From Sinorhizobium psoraleae (lineage in GTDB: Bacteria; Pseudomonadota; Alphaproteobacteria; Rhizobiales; Rhizobiaceae), in contig NZ_JABEKV010000001.1 in the NCBI RefSeq assembly GCF_013283645.1, positions 1,706,246 through 1,770,245 on the forward strand: a stretch of DNA of 64,000 bases, in the 5' to 3' direction. The notes beneath the pieces were generated by a model. That model searched no databases, was not told the origin of the DNA, and saw nothing but the letters and a program-made list of their open reading frames with translations. Below, piece after piece: positions 50,371-59,309 of the stretch (positions are counted from its first letter, which is position 1; each line of letters opens with the position of its first letter). The translations under genes and the position numbers were made by a program.

Positions 50371-51801
50371 TCATGCTCGAACCAAAGAAACTCGCGACGT
50401 CCGCCTGTCGATCGCTCGTCCAAGCGTCTCAAACACGCGATCGTCCAGGCATTGCGAAACGTTGAACCGCATGAACTCCTGAGCCGACTGGGAAAGGCTG
50501 AAGGCGTTGCCGGGCGCGAGCACCACGTTCTCCGCCAGAGCCTCCCGGGCAATGTCGGCGGCGTCGAGCCCCGAGGGCAAGCGGCACCAGAGAAACATGC
50601 CGGACTGCGGCTCCAGCCAGGGTTCGATGCCGAGCTTTCTAAGCCTGGAGCCGGTTTCGGCCATTGCGCGTGAGAGCCGCGCGCGCAGCCCCTCCATGTG
50701 CTTGCGATAGCCGCCGTCCCTCAGCACGTTGTAGGTGAGCTCAGCCGACAGGCGTCCGCCGCCGAACGATGTCGCGATCTTGAGGTCCACCAGTCCGTCG
50801 ATCCATTCCGGGCGCGCGGCGATGAAACCGCAGCGCGCCGAGGCCGACAGGGTCTTCGAGAAGCTGCCGATATGGACGACGCGGCTCAGACCATCGAACG
50901 CCGCCAGCCTTGGCGCGGGCGTGTGCTCGAAATCGGCAAAGATGTCGTCCTCGACGATGGTCAGGTCGAACTGGTCCGCAAGCTTCAAGACCCGATGGGC
51001 AACGACGGGAGATAGCACGGCGCCGGTCGGATTGTGGATGGCGGAATTGGTGATGTAGAGGCGCGGCCGGTGCTCGGCGACCACCTGGGCGAAAGCTTCG
51101 ATGTCCGGCCCCGTCGGCGTATATGGCACGCTGACGATCCTGGCGCGGTGGGCGCGCAGCAGGGCGTGGAAGTTGAAGTAGCACGGGTCGTCGACAAGCA
51201 CGGTATCGCCCGTTTCGAGAAAGAAACGGCACAGGAGATCGATCGCCTGCGTACCCGACTCCGTGAGCATGATCCAGTCGGGCGGCGCTTCGATGCCGCG
51301 CTCGATCATGCGCCGCGCGAGCAACTGGCGGAGCGGCGGAAAACCGAGCGGTGTCCCGTAGTCGGTAAGTGCGGCGTCGCCTGCCCGCGACAGGCCGCGC
51401 AGGCCTCTCCGCAATGCCGCCTCGGGCATCCATGAAGGAGGAAGCCAGCCGCAGCCGGGCTTGAGCGTCTGGTCGCTGCTTTCGAGCGATTGCCGGGAGA
51501 TCCACAGCGGATCGATCGCGCGATCGAGCCGGGGGCCGATCTCGGCAAGGGCGAGGGGCGCCACCTGCCCGGAGACATAAAAGCCGGAGCCCGGCCTCGA
51601 AGCGATGACGCCTTCGGCGACCAGGCGTTCATAGGCGTCCACCACGGTCGAGGTCGAGACCTGCATGGTCGTGGCGAAGGCCCGGACCGAGGGCAGCTTG
51701 CCCCCCGGCGTCAGGCTGCGGTTGGCAATGCGTTGCCGGATGGCGTTCATCACCGCCGTGATGCGCGTTCCGCCGCCTGCACCCGTTGCTGTAGCGCCCA
51801 T
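50371..51801 (-). CDS. MocR-type regulator (GntR HTH fused to aminotransferase-like domain)
   Basis: 476 residues. GntR HTH at about 12-80 (NRSLTPGGKLPSVRAFATTM, QVSTSTVVDAYERL), then the aminotransferase fold with ESGTQAIDLLCRFFLE, NPTGAVLSP, VEDDIFADF and the PLP lysine in GSFSKTLSASARCGF. Start ATG 51801; the in-frame codons upstream overlap the operator. Divergent from an EamA transporter gene, its likely target. Confidence 0.92.
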   Translation of the reverse strand: MGATATGAGGGTRITAVMNAIRQRIANRSLTPGGKLPSVRAFATTMQVSTSTVVDAYERLVAEGVIASRPGSGFYVSGQVAPLALAEIGPRLDRAIDPLWISRQSLESSDQTLKPGCGWLPPSWMPEAALRRGLRGLSRAGDAALTDYGTPLGFPPLRQLLARRMIERGIEAPPDWIMLTESGTQAIDLLCRFFLETGDTVLVDDPCYFNFHALLRAHRARIVSVPYTPTGPDIEAFAQVVAEHRPRLYITNSAIHNPTGAVLSPVVAHRVLKLADQFDLTIVEDDIFADFEHTPAPRLAAFDGLSRVVHIGSFSKTLSASARCGFIAARPEWIDGLVDLKIATSFGGGRLSAELTYNVLRDGGYRKHMEGLRARLSRAMAETGSRLRKLGIEPWLEPQSGMFLWCRLPSGLDAADIAREALAENVVLAPGNAFSLSQSAQEFMRFNVSQCLDDRVFETLGRAIDRRTSRVSLVRA

Positions 51802-51823
51802 CCGTACTGCTCCCTGAAGCACA

Positions 51824-51841
51824 ACAGTTTTGTCGAACTGT
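51824..51841. promoter_or_regulatory. Palindrome ACAGTT-N6-AACTGT, candidate MocR operator
   Basis: Perfect 6-bp inverted repeat 23 bp upstream of the MocR start, in the divergent spacer to the EamA gene. A type M-like hairpin (51863-51915, CAGAGCGCCACGCGTTC ... GAACGTGCAAAGGACGCTCTG) occupies the middle of the same spacer. Confidence 0.5.
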
Positions 51842-51862
51842 ACTGGATTGTCTCTGGCGGCG

Positions 51863-51915
51863 CCAGAGCGCCACGCGTTCATATGAACGTGCAAAGGACG
51901 CTCTGGAACTTTGGG
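51863..51915 (+). repeat. Type M variant, left half
   Basis: Same plan as type M with compensating base changes (CAGAGCG / CGCTCTG instead of CTACAGCG / CGCTGTAG), then GAACTTTGG. Confidence 0.65.
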
Positions 51916-52020
51916 GCCAGAGCATCTCCTCTGCTTTCAATGCTTCCGCTTGAAAACAGAATGCTCCGGCGGCTTCAGCGGATACCGGCAAAAGAAGCAG
52001 GCCGGAAAAGGGAACGACCC

Positions 52021-52884
52021 ATGGATAAGACGACGACCGGATGGATAAACGGCTTTCTCGGGGTGCTGATCTTCAGCGGCTCGCTGCCGGCGACGCGGGC
52101 AGCCGTGCTCGACTTCGACCCGGTGTTCCTGACCGTCGCCCGGGCCGCGATCGCCGGCCTCCTTGCCCTCTGCCTCCTGGTTGCCTTCAGGGAGAAGCGG
52201 CCCGCCGCCGACCAGTACCTCTCCCTGGCAGTCGTCTCGCTGGGTGTGGTCGTCGGGTTTCCCCTGCTGACCGCGCTGGCGCTCCAGCACGTGACGTCGG
52301 CACACTCGATCGTCTTCGTCGGAATGCTGCCGCTTGCAACGGCGGCCTTCGGCGTGCTTCGCGGCGGCGAACGTCCTCGTCCCGCCTTCTGGATGTTTTC
52401 CGTCACGGGGAGCCTGCTGGTCATCGGCTTTGCGCTCGCGCAGGGCCTCTCGGCGTCCCCTGTCGGCGACGCCCTCATGCTCGCCGCCATCGTGGTCTGC
52501 GGCTTGGGCTATGCCGAGGGCGCGAAGCTCTCGCGCACCCTTGGCGGCTGGCAGGTCATCTCCTGGGCGCTCGTCCTGTCCTTGCCCGTCATGCTCTCGA
52601 TCGCGCTTTTCCTGATGCCGTCGTCGTTCGCGGAGGTGGGCGTGCCCGGCTGGGTCGCCCTCGGCTATGTTTCCCTCTTCAGCATGCTGATCGGCTTCAT
52701 CTTCTGGTACCGCGGACTGGCACAGGGCGGCATCGCCGCCGTCGGGCAATTGCAGTTGCTGCAGCCGTTCTTCGGCTTGGCCCTGGCCGCGACCCTGCTC
52801 CACGAAGACGTGAGCCTGCTCATGCTCGCGGTCACGGTGGCAATTATCCTCTGCGTCGTCGGCGCACGAAAATTCGCGAAATGA
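52021..52884 (+). CDS. EamA/DMT family transporter
   Basis: 287 residues with ten hydrophobic helices in two five-helix EamA repeats. Landmarks: GFLGVLIFSGSLPATRAAV at the start, FDPVFLTVARAAIAGL, VGFPLLTALALQHV and FWYRGLAQGGIAAVGQLQLL near the end. DMT exporters often export amino acids or metabolites. GAAAAGGGAACG precedes the ATG. Divergent from the MocR regulator, a pairing known from other genera. Confidence 0.9.
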   Translation: MDKTTTGWINGFLGVLIFSGSLPATRAAVLDFDPVFLTVARAAIAGLLALCLLVAFREKRPAADQYLSLAVVSLGVVVGFPLLTALALQHVTSAHSIVFVGMLPLATAAFGVLRGGERPRPAFWMFSVTGSLLVIGFALAQGLSASPVGDALMLAAIVVCGLGYAEGAKLSRTLGGWQVISWALVLSLPVMLSIALFLMPSSFAEVGVPGWVALGYVSLFSMLIGFIFWYRGLAQGGIAAVGQLQLLQPFFGLALAATLLHEDVSLLMLAVTVAIILCVVGARKFAK

Positions 52885-52953
52885 CAGGCGGCGAACAAGG
52901 CGCGCGCCGCCGCCATGCATTCCGGCTCGCCTCGTCCGGTGCTATGTTGTTGC

Positions 52954-54342
52954 ATGACCCGCGATGCAGCCATAGCGAGAGCCGAGGCTCACTTCGATTC
53001 CGGTGCTTTCCGGGACGATCTGGCGCGCCGTGTCGCCCTGCCGACGGAGAGCCAGAATCCGGATCGCGCGCCAGTGCTGGCCGAGTACATCGAAACCGAG
53101 ATCAAGCCGGCCTTCGAAGCACTCGGGTTCGCCTGCCAGACATTATCCGAGGGCAACTGGCCTTTTCTTTTTGCCGAACGCATCGAGGATCCGGCGAGGC
53201 CGACCGTGCTTGGCTACGGTCATGGCGATGTGGTTCGCGGTCTCGACGAGGGCTGGCATGAAGGTCTGTCGCCTTGGCGTATGACCGAACGCGAAGGCCG
53301 ATGGTACGGACGCGGCGTCGCCGACAACAAGGGGCAGCATTCGATCAACATCGGTGCGATCAGGGCCGTGCTGGAGACGCGCGGCAGACTTGGCTTCAAC
53401 GCCAAATACCTGATCGAAATGGGAGAAGAGAGGCTTTCGCCGGGCCTTCGCGAACTGGCGACCACCCACAAGGATTTGTTCCGATCCGACGTGCTGATTG
53501 CTTCGGATGGGCCGCGGCTCTCGGCCGCGCGGCCAACGGTCTTTTTGGGTTCGCGTGGCGCCATCAGCTTCGATGTCTGGATAGAGGCACGCGAGGGCGG
53601 CCACCATTCCGGCAACTGGGGCGGTCTTCTTTCCGATCCGGCAATACAGCTTGCCCATGCGCTTGCAAGCCTCACCGGGCCGACAGGCCAGATCCGGATT
53701 CCGGAATGGCTTCCGAAGTTCATCCCGGACGATGTTCGGCGCGTTCTCGCCGATTGCGAGATGGAGGCCAGCGCCGACGATCCCGAAATCGATCCCGACT
53801 GGGGTGAGCCCGGCCTGACGCCGGCGGAAAAACTGTTCGCGTGGTGCTCGTTCGCGATCCTCGCCTTCGAAGCCGGGAACCCGAAGACGCCCGTCGGCGC
53901 GATTCCGCCGCGAGCCTGGGCGCGCTGTCAGCTGCGGTTCGTCGTCGGCGTCGATGTCGAGGATGTCCTTCCGGCGCTCAGACGGCACTTCGACCGCCAC
54001 GGCTTTTCCCATGTGCGGATCGCTCAAGCGAACGATGCGGTTTTTCACGCGACACGACTGGATCCCGGGCATCCATGGGTTAGCTGGACTGTGGAGTCGA
54101 TTGTTCGCACGACAGGCAAGAGGCCCGCCATTCTGCCAAACCTCGGCGGATCCCTGCCGAACGACATCTTCGCCGATATCCTGGAACTTCCGACAGTGTG
54201 GGTCCCGCACTCCTATCCGGGGTGCTCCCAGCATGCGCCGAACGAGCATCTGCCGCTCGTGATCGCCCGTGAAGGTCTGGCGCTGATGGCAGGGATCTAC
54301 TGGGATCTCGGCGAGCCCGGCGTGCCGGAAGCGCATCATTAG
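52954..54342 (+). CDS. M20 family metallopeptidase
   Basis: 462 residues. Metal-binding motifs of M20: GYGHGDVV (H, D), WYGRGVADNKGQ (bridging D), IEMGEE (catalytic E and metal E) and the C-terminal HAPNEH. The dimerisation domain lies at about 200-360. The family cleaves dipeptides or N-acyl/carbamoyl amino acids. ATG 52954 fits the family N-terminus (AIARAEAHFDSGAFRDDLAR). Single gene, 69 bp after the EamA gene on the same strand. Confidence 0.92.
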   Translation: MTRDAAIARAEAHFDSGAFRDDLARRVALPTESQNPDRAPVLAEYIETEIKPAFEALGFACQTLSEGNWPFLFAERIEDPARPTVLGYGHGDVVRGLDEGWHEGLSPWRMTEREGRWYGRGVADNKGQHSINIGAIRAVLETRGRLGFNAKYLIEMGEERLSPGLRELATTHKDLFRSDVLIASDGPRLSAARPTVFLGSRGAISFDVWIEAREGGHHSGNWGGLLSDPAIQLAHALASLTGPTGQIRIPEWLPKFIPDDVRRVLADCEMEASADDPEIDPDWGEPGLTPAEKLFAWCSFAILAFEAGNPKTPVGAIPPRAWARCQLRFVVGVDVEDVLPALRRHFDRHGFSHVRIAQANDAVFHATRLDPGHPWVSWTVESIVRTTGKRPAILPNLGGSLPNDIFADILELPTVWVPHSYPGCSQHAPNEHLPLVIAREGLALMAGIYWDLGEPGVPEAHH

Positions 54343-54420
54343 AGCAATTCCGAGAAGTGTGCGACGTTTCCGTCCGGAATTGCGTCAAATCAAGAGGCTG
54401 GATTTCGCCGTTTCAATGAA
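54341..54420 (+). repeat. Type H element, degenerate
   Basis: AGAGCAATTCCGAGAAGTGTGCGACG TTTCCGTCCGGAATTGCG, beginning at the stop codon of the M20 gene: the final TAG and the repeat overlap by one or two bases. Confidence 0.7.
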
Positions 54421-54464
54421 GCGAGCAGCAGGAGGACGAACCGAGTAGGCCCATCGCGCTCCCG

Positions 54465-55031
54465 TCAGAGAGCCGCGAGGAAGTTCGCGACGCGCGCCCA
54501 GGTGCGCTCCGCCGCCTCGGCGTCGTGGTCGGGCAGGCTCGGATCCGTGTAGATATGCCCGGCGCCGGGATAGCTGAACACGTCGGCGGCAATTCCCGCG
54601 CCCTCGGCGATCGCCCGCCAGGCCGCCACGTCCTCCGCCGGCTCGAAAACATCCGGGTCGGCAAGATGCACCTGCAGCGGCAGGCCGCGGCGCGCATCAT
54701 GGGGTATCTGGGCAATGCTGTGGAGGAAGAGCACGCCGGCCGTCTCGGGCCGCTTCGCCCAGAGATGCGCGGCGACCGCGGCACCCATGGAAAATCCGCC
54801 AAGCACCGTCTCTGCTGGCAGATCCGCAGCCGCTCTCTCCGCGCGCTCGCAGAGCGTCGCCCAGCCGATCTCCTCCTTCAATTCGAAGCCCTGATCGATC
54901 GAGCTGGCGACCCGGCCCTCATAGAGATCGGGCGTGATGACCGTGTGGCCCGCCGTGCGCAAACGCGCCGCCGCATTCCGCTCGAGCGGGCGCAATCCAT
55001 AGACGGAATGAAACAGGAGCACCGTCGCCAT
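54465..55031 (-). CDS. Dienelactone hydrolase family protein
   Basis: 188 residues. The alpha/beta fold with LLFHSVYGLRP (oxyanion turn), nucleophile in GGFSMGAAVA (here Ser rather than the Cys of true dienelactone hydrolases), Asp in LADPDVFEP and His in GAGHIYTDP. No signal peptide. GGAGGGTATAGCG precedes ATG 55031. Substrate unknown; the Ser suggests an esterase-type member. Confidence 0.88.
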   Translation of the reverse strand: MATVLLFHSVYGLRPLERNAAARLRTAGHTVITPDLYEGRVASSIDQGFELKEEIGWATLCERAERAAADLPAETVLGGFSMGAAVAAHLWAKRPETAGVLFLHSIAQIPHDARRGLPLQVHLADPDVFEPAEDVAAWRAIAEGAGIAADVFSYPGAGHIYTDPSLPDHDAEAAERTWARVANFLAAL

Positions 55032-55067
55032 CGCTATACCCTCCGGTGTTGGCCGGCCGCAGGCTAC

Positions 55068-55185
55068 AGCAATTCCAGGAAAAGTGTGCAACGGTTTTCC
55101 GTCCGGAATTGCGTCACTTCAAAGAACAATTCCAGGAGGTGTGTAACGGTTTTCCGGCCGGAAATGCGCCGGGCAATCTGAAAGG
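55068..55185 (+). repeat. Two type H elements in tandem
   Basis: CAATTCCAGGAAAAGTGTGCAACGG TTTTCCGTCCGGAATTGCG at 55071, and a second, more decayed unit from 55125. A further GC-rich palindromic remnant at 55200-55275 completes the gap 55032-55402, which has no gene. Confidence 0.8.
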
Positions 55186-55402
55186 CACCCGCTCGATCAT
55201 CATGCCGCCGACGCGGGTCTGGCTCCCCGCCATCCCGCGTGCCACCGCCATCTCGAGCTTGACCCAAGGATGACGGCAGGAGGGAAGGCCTGCGCGCGCC
55301 CCCGTTTTTGAGCCCCGAACCCGAACAGCGCCGCGCGCACGCGCCCGGACGGGTCTGCGTCCCGATGCAGCCGACGGGGCTGCATCGGGCACTTGCCGGA
55401 AA

Positions 55403-56032
55403 TCAGCCCGCGATCGCCGCGACGGCCGGCGCGACGTGCGGCCAGACCTCGATCGATCCGCGGTAGATCATGTCGACCGCGACATAGAGGATGATCGCCA
55501 GACCGACATAGGCGATCCAGTGATAGCGGTTGAGCAGCTTGGCGATGAAGCCCGCTGCAACGCCCATCATCGCGATCGAAAGGACGAGGCCGATCACCAG
55601 CACCGTCGGATGCTCGCGGGCAGCACCCGCAACCGCGAGCACGTTGTCGAGCGACATGGAGATGTCGGCAACGACGATCTGGATCGCCGCCTGCGCGAAG
55701 GTCTTCTTGTGAACCTCTCCGGTCCCGTGGCCGGCGCCTTCGCCGACGCTGGCGCGCAACTCGCGCCACATCTTCCAGCAGACCCAGAGCAGGAGGATAC
55801 CGCCGGCAAGCAGCAGGCCGATGATTTCGAGAAGCTGGACCGTAACGCTCGCCAGTGCGATACGAAGAACGGTCGCGGCGAGAATGCCGACGAGGATCGC
55901 CTTCTTGCGCTGCTCGGTCGGAAGCCCGGCGGCTGCAAGCCCGATGACGACGGCGTTATCCCCGGCAAGCACCAGGTCGATGACAATAACCTGCATAAGT
56001 GCCAGCAAGCCGGCAGACGTAAAAATTTCCAT
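55403..56032 (-). CDS. TerC family membrane protein (YjbE type)
   Basis: 209 residues, seven hydrophobic segments. Signatures: VLAGDNAVVIGLAAAGLP in helix 2 and DISMSLDNVLAVAGAA in helix 5, the paired acidic metal-binding motifs of TerC. Members export manganese or support metallation of exoenzymes. ATG 56032 is preferred to 56050. A structured leader lies upstream. Confidence 0.92.
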   Translation of the reverse strand: MEIFTSAGLLALMQVIVIDLVLAGDNAVVIGLAAAGLPTEQRKKAILVGILAATVLRIALASVTVQLLEIIGLLLAGGILLLWVCWKMWRELRASVGEGAGHGTGEVHKKTFAQAAIQIVVADISMSLDNVLAVAGAAREHPTVLVIGLVLSIAMMGVAAGFIAKLLNRYHWIAYVGLAIILYVAVDMIYRGSIEVWPHVAPAVAAIAG

Positions 56033-56065
56033 GATCCGATGATCCCCCACTGAGCAAAGCGGCTG

Positions 56066-56110
56066 GGCATCGCTAGCGGAAAAGCCACCGGCGGATCAAG
56101 TGGCGATGCC
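56066..56110 (-). promoter_or_regulatory. Structured leader of the terC-like gene
   Basis: GGCATCGC (56066-56073) pairs with GCGATGCC (56103-56110), perfect 8 bp, and the interior contains GCCAC (56084-56088) pairing with GTGGC (56100-56104), which overlaps the outer stem by two bases, so the two helices partly compete. Located 34 bp upstream of the ATG. TerC genes are known targets of manganese riboswitches (yybP-ykoY) in many bacteria, but I do not see that motif's conserved loops. Confidence 0.45.
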
Positions 56111-56225
56111 GGTTTGCTGCAAAAAAACTGGAGCGCGCCGACGCGGAGAGGGGGCTGGGGTCGGGCGGCCGCCGCGCAACGCCATTGCTGCGGCCCTTGA
56201 GGGGCCGAGACGGCGTCCTCGCCTC

Positions 56226-56284
56226 ACCTCGTTCCCGTGCTCGTTACAGGAATCCAGCCGCGGCGCGTCGGTGCCGTGAATGAC
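56226..56284. repeat. Type R element, half
   Basis: CTCGTTCCCGTGCTCGTTACAGG AATCCAGCCGCGGCGCGTCGG: left palindrome and interior; ends 28 bp before the glycosyltransferase stop. Nothing else is seen in 56111-56312. Confidence 0.7.
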
Positions 56285-56312
56285 GCCCCATGCGACCGGG
56301 CGGTCGCAAGCG

Positions 56313-57170
56313 TCACGCCGGCGAGAACATCGCCGTGATCCTCTGCCTGAGCGCCCGCTTGTACATTCTGAACCACGGCGCCACGCGCTTGTTCGCGTGC
56401 TGCTCGAGCGCCTTCTTCAACACGATCTTCTCCCTGGCCGTGTAGTTCGTCTCGGCGATGATGCGGCGTGCGATCTCGACATATTTCCTTCGCGCCGCCA
56501 GCCGCTCCGCCGGCTGCAGGTGATAGCTCGCCTCACGCATGATCCGCTGCGTGAAGGTGGCCTCGGGCGCGAACGCCACCTGGCCGTTGATCATGGCCCG
56601 CATCGTGGTCAGGTGATCCGCGGCCCAGGCATAGGGATAGTCCCTGAGCACGGCGATATCCTCGATGACGGCATTGCGCCGCCACAGGCCGTAGAACCAG
56701 CTCGGATGGCAGCCGAGCAGGATCGCCTTCGCCCGCGACAGGCGATCGGAACCTTCGCTCACCGGCAGCGGGTAATCGGCCTCCCGTCCGGTCGACGTGT
56801 TGATCCGGTGGACCGGGGTCACGGCCAGCCGGGCATCGCCGTCGCGGTCGAGCGCATTCACGGTTGCCTCGAGATGGTTCTCGTCCGTCAGGTCGTCGTC
56901 TGCCCGCCACATGAAATAAGCGGCCTCGCCGAGGTGCAGCGCCTTCTTGAAGTTCTCCATCACCGGCACGTTGATGTTGCTGCGAACGTGGCGGAACCGT
57001 CGGTCCTTTCGCGCAAATTCGGCGCAGATCTCGCTGGTGCCGTCGGTCGAGGCGTTGTCGCAGATGATGACCTCGAAGTCCTCGAAGCTCTGCCCGCGCA
57101 GGCAATTCAGGCTTTCGGAAATTGTCTGGACACCGTTGTAGGTGGGGACGGCGATACTCACGCGAGCCAT
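56313..57170 (-). CDS. Glycosyltransferase family 2
   Basis: 285 residues. GT-A fold: [20 protein letters not shown] at the N-terminus, [20 protein letters not shown], and [15 protein letters not shown], a DxD metal site. The C-terminal third is helical and basic. ATG 57170 is set by the family start; the frame runs 130 codons further upstream without ribosome site and through the divergent gene. Divergent from another glycosyltransferase-like gene. Confidence 0.9.
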   Translation of the reverse strand: MARVSIAVPTYNGVQTISESLNCLRGQSFEDFEVIICDNASTDGTSEICAEFARKDRRFRHVRSNINVPVMENFKKALHLGEAAYFMWRADDDLTDENHLEATVNALDRDGDARLAVTPVHRINTSTGREADYPLPVSEGSDRLSRAKAILLGCHPSWFYGLWRRNAVIEDIAVLRDYPYAWAADHLTTMRAMINGQVAFAPEATFTQRIMREASYHLQPAERLAARRKYVEIARRIIAETNYTAREKIVLKKALEQHANKRVAPWFRMYKRALRQRITAMFSPA

Positions 57171-57301
57171 GTTTTCCCTGTTGCACGCTGTTGTTGAGGC
57201 GACTATATGAGCGGCGCCTGACCAGTTTCTGTTGTCAAGCCACACGCCGTGGATGACAAGCGTGTACACCCTCGGCCCCCTCAACCGCAAGACGATCATC
57301 G

Positions 57302-58039
57302 ATGCCGAAAATCGACGTTTGCATTGTCGCCTCGCGGCGCCCCGATCTGTTGGCCGCCACGCTCGAAAGCCTGTCGAAGCGGATGCTCGATCACTTCGAG
57401 ATCGAGAATGTCTACATGAACCTCGATCCGATCTTCGGGGATGAGGACGCGCATGCCGCCTGCCTCGATCTCGTCCGGCGCCGGTTTCCGGCAGCCATCG
57501 TTTTCGAGCCCGAAACGCCGAGCTTCGCCGGCGCCGTGCGGCGGCTCTGGTCGGCCACAAAGGCGGAGTTCGTCCTGCACCTCGAAGACGATTGGGTCGC
57601 GTTGACCGACATCGGCCCGGACGTTTTCACCGCCTTCCGGAATGCCTCGATCGCGCAGGTGTCTTTCCACACCGCCGAGCAGAAATGGGACATCGCGAAG
57701 AAGGGCCATTTTCACAAGCGCAACGAATATGTGCGACTGTTCGGTATCAAGATCCCGAAGTTCAGCGCCTTCCCGATCTTCACCACCTCGCCGTCGCTTC
57801 TCAGAGGCGAGTTCATGAGGGAGTGCGCGAGGTTGATGGACCCCGCGAAGGACCCGGAAAAGCAATTCTACTACGGCGTGAACCCGACCCTCGAAAAATA
57901 CGTCCGCAACAAGAAAAGCTATATCTTCTCACCCGAAAAGCGCCCGGTCATCAAGGACATCGGCCGCGACTGGCAGAAGGAGAAGAAGATCAGGAAGGTC
58001 ATCCGCGACGCCAATTCGGTCTGGGAAGCGGAGGGATAA
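57302..58039 (+). CDS. Glycosyltransferase-like protein
   Basis: 245 residues. Short GT-A-like protein: [35 protein letters not shown], then [15 protein letters not shown] (acidic EDD site). C-terminal part conserved with [20 protein letters not shown]. Probably acts on a surface glycan. Its start lies 130 bp from the divergent GT2 gene start. Confidence 0.82.
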   Translation: MPKIDVCIVASRRPDLLAATLESLSKRMLDHFEIENVYMNLDPIFGDEDAHAACLDLVRRRFPAAIVFEPETPSFAGAVRRLWSATKAEFVLHLEDDWVALTDIGPDVFTAFRNASIAQVSFHTAEQKWDIAKKGHFHKRNEYVRLFGIKIPKFSAFPIFTTSPSLLRGEFMRECARLMDPAKDPEKQFYYGVNPTLEKYVRNKKSYIFSPEKRPVIKDIGRDWQKEKKIRKVIRDANSVWEAEG

Positions 58040-58200
58040 CGGTTCTTTCGCGATCCGAATCGCGGCTAGGCGCGGCCTCGACGCGCTTGGCCTCGCCAGC
58101 ACCTTTGCACAATACCCGTCCGCCGGACCATCGTTGCCCGGCCACGCAACATCCCGCGCTCCGCGCTAAGTCTGGAGCACGCAGGAGAACGGTGTCCACG

Positions 58201-58692
58201 ATGGAGGACGTCAGCGAAAGATCCTATGAACGGCTCACGCCGGAAGACCTCGAGGAGATCGCGGCCGTCGCCCTTCGCACGCTAGCCGCCATCTTCGATC
58301 GCGCGCCCGTCGCCGGCCTCTATCGCGATCGCCTGCTCCTTCTCGCCCTCGCCCAGGGCGGTGCGCTGCATTATCTCGACGGCGTGAACGGGCTCAAGGA
58401 CATCGACGTCTGGGCATTCTTTGCGGCAGGCCCCGCGAGACGGTTCCCACACCGGAAGCGCTGGTGCGTCGATTTCGGCCCGTCCCGCTTCGGCCGGCAC
58501 CCGGCCGACCTTGGCTATCGCGGCCGCCGCCTCGACCTCATGGGTCGGTCGATCGCGATTGCACCCGGCGAGCCGCCGCAGCAGGCGGTGCGGCATTGGC
58601 TCGCCATGCGGAGCCGTTCCCCGGTCGAACTTCGCAAGAAGCCGATGTTCTCATTGTTTCCGCAAGCGTTCTTCGGCGAACGGCTCAACTAA
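58201..58692 (+). CDS. Uncharacterised protein (possible nucleotidyltransferase-like)
   Basis: 163 residues. RLLLLALAQGGALHYLDGVN followed by GLKDIDVWAFFA and CVDFGPSRFGRHP are conserved in a widespread uncharacterised group. The G-x-x-D-x-D pattern (GLKDIDVW) recalls the Pol-beta-type nucleotidyltransferase acidic motif, but I cannot confirm it. ATG 58201 is the first in good context; the much longer frame upstream overlaps the preceding gene. Confidence 0.7.
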   Translation: MEDVSERSYERLTPEDLEEIAAVALRTLAAIFDRAPVAGLYRDRLLLLALAQGGALHYLDGVNGLKDIDVWAFFAAGPARRFPHRKRWCVDFGPSRFGRHPADLGYRGRRLDLMGRSIAIAPGEPPQQAVRHWLAMRSRSPVELRKKPMFSLFPQAFFGERLN

Positions 58693-58858
58693 GCAATTCC
58701 AGGAAAAGTGCGTAGCGGTTTTCCGTCCGGAATTGCGTAGCACTTAACCCAGCAATTCCAGGAAAAGTGCGCAGCGGTTTTCCGTCAGGAATTGCGCAGC
58801 ACTTAACTCAACAATTCCAGGAAAAGTGTGCAGCGGTTTTCCGTCCGGAATTGCGTGA
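58692..58858 (+). repeat. Three tandem type H elements, 59-bp period
   Basis: CAATTCC starts at 58694, 58753 and 58812. Each unit is a nested hairpin: CAATTCC-a-GGAAAA ... TTTTCC-gtcc-GGAATTG, 42 bases, then a 17-base link GCGTAGCACTTAAC. Differences between units lie mostly in the loop or in the link. First unit begins just after the upstream stop codon. Confidence 0.9.
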
Positions 58859-58888
58859 CAACATTACCGCCCGCTTCGCGAAACGCGA

Positions 58889-58916
58889 TTGACTCCCGCC
58901 CCAAAGAGAACATAAT
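58889..58916 (+). promoter_or_regulatory. Sigma-70-like promoter
   Basis: TTGACT (58889-58894), 16 bases, CATAAT (58911-58916). Upstream of the small gene at 58998 with a leader of about 75 bases. Confidence 0.45.
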
Positions 58917-58997
58917 AAGAACATCCATCGGCGATGCGGCCGCCAATCTGAAACTGTTGAAGAGAGAACTCCGTCTATGCACGGAGAAGGAGGATTC

Positions 58998-59231
58998 ATG
59001 TCTGCCGCGGAGCGGTCCGATATCGAGGAATTCGACGAGTGGCTGGACGAAGTTGCGGCCGCGCTCGCCTGGCACGACGGCGACGCCGAAGCGACGATCC
59101 GCACGCTGCTCGCCGACTGTAAGCATCTGCGCGAGCAACTGGCGCTGGCCCAGATCGCCATGGGCATGGGCTTCACACGTGGCTGGTCGCCCTGCACGGA
59201 ACGCTCGGCCGAGCTGGTGAGACGAGAGTGA
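58998..59231 (+). CDS. Small hypothetical acidic protein
   Basis: 77 residues, helical: IEEFDEWLDEVAAALAWHDG, ATIRTLLADCKHLREQLALA, then MGMGFTRGWSPC. AAGGAGG precedes ATG 58998. I know of similar small rhizobial proteins but no function. Confidence 0.75.
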   Translation: MSAAERSDIEEFDEWLDEVAAALAWHDGDAEATIRTLLADCKHLREQLALAQIAMGMGFTRGWSPCTERSAELVRRE

Positions 59232-59309
59232 CGAGCACGGGAATAAGGATCGGAGGAGACCGACGAGGCGCTGCACACTACTGTCGTGTGAGCGAAGCGA
59301 TGAAATGAT

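Noticed and set aside
56045..56130. yybP-ykoY manganese riboswitch
   Set aside because: The conserved loop sequences of that riboswitch were not found; only generic stems can be supported.
58692..58858. Possible CRISPR array (three evenly spaced repeats)
   Set aside because: The units are contiguous 59-bp hairpins with no unique spacers, and the Cas2-like gene 18 kb away has no Cas1 partner.
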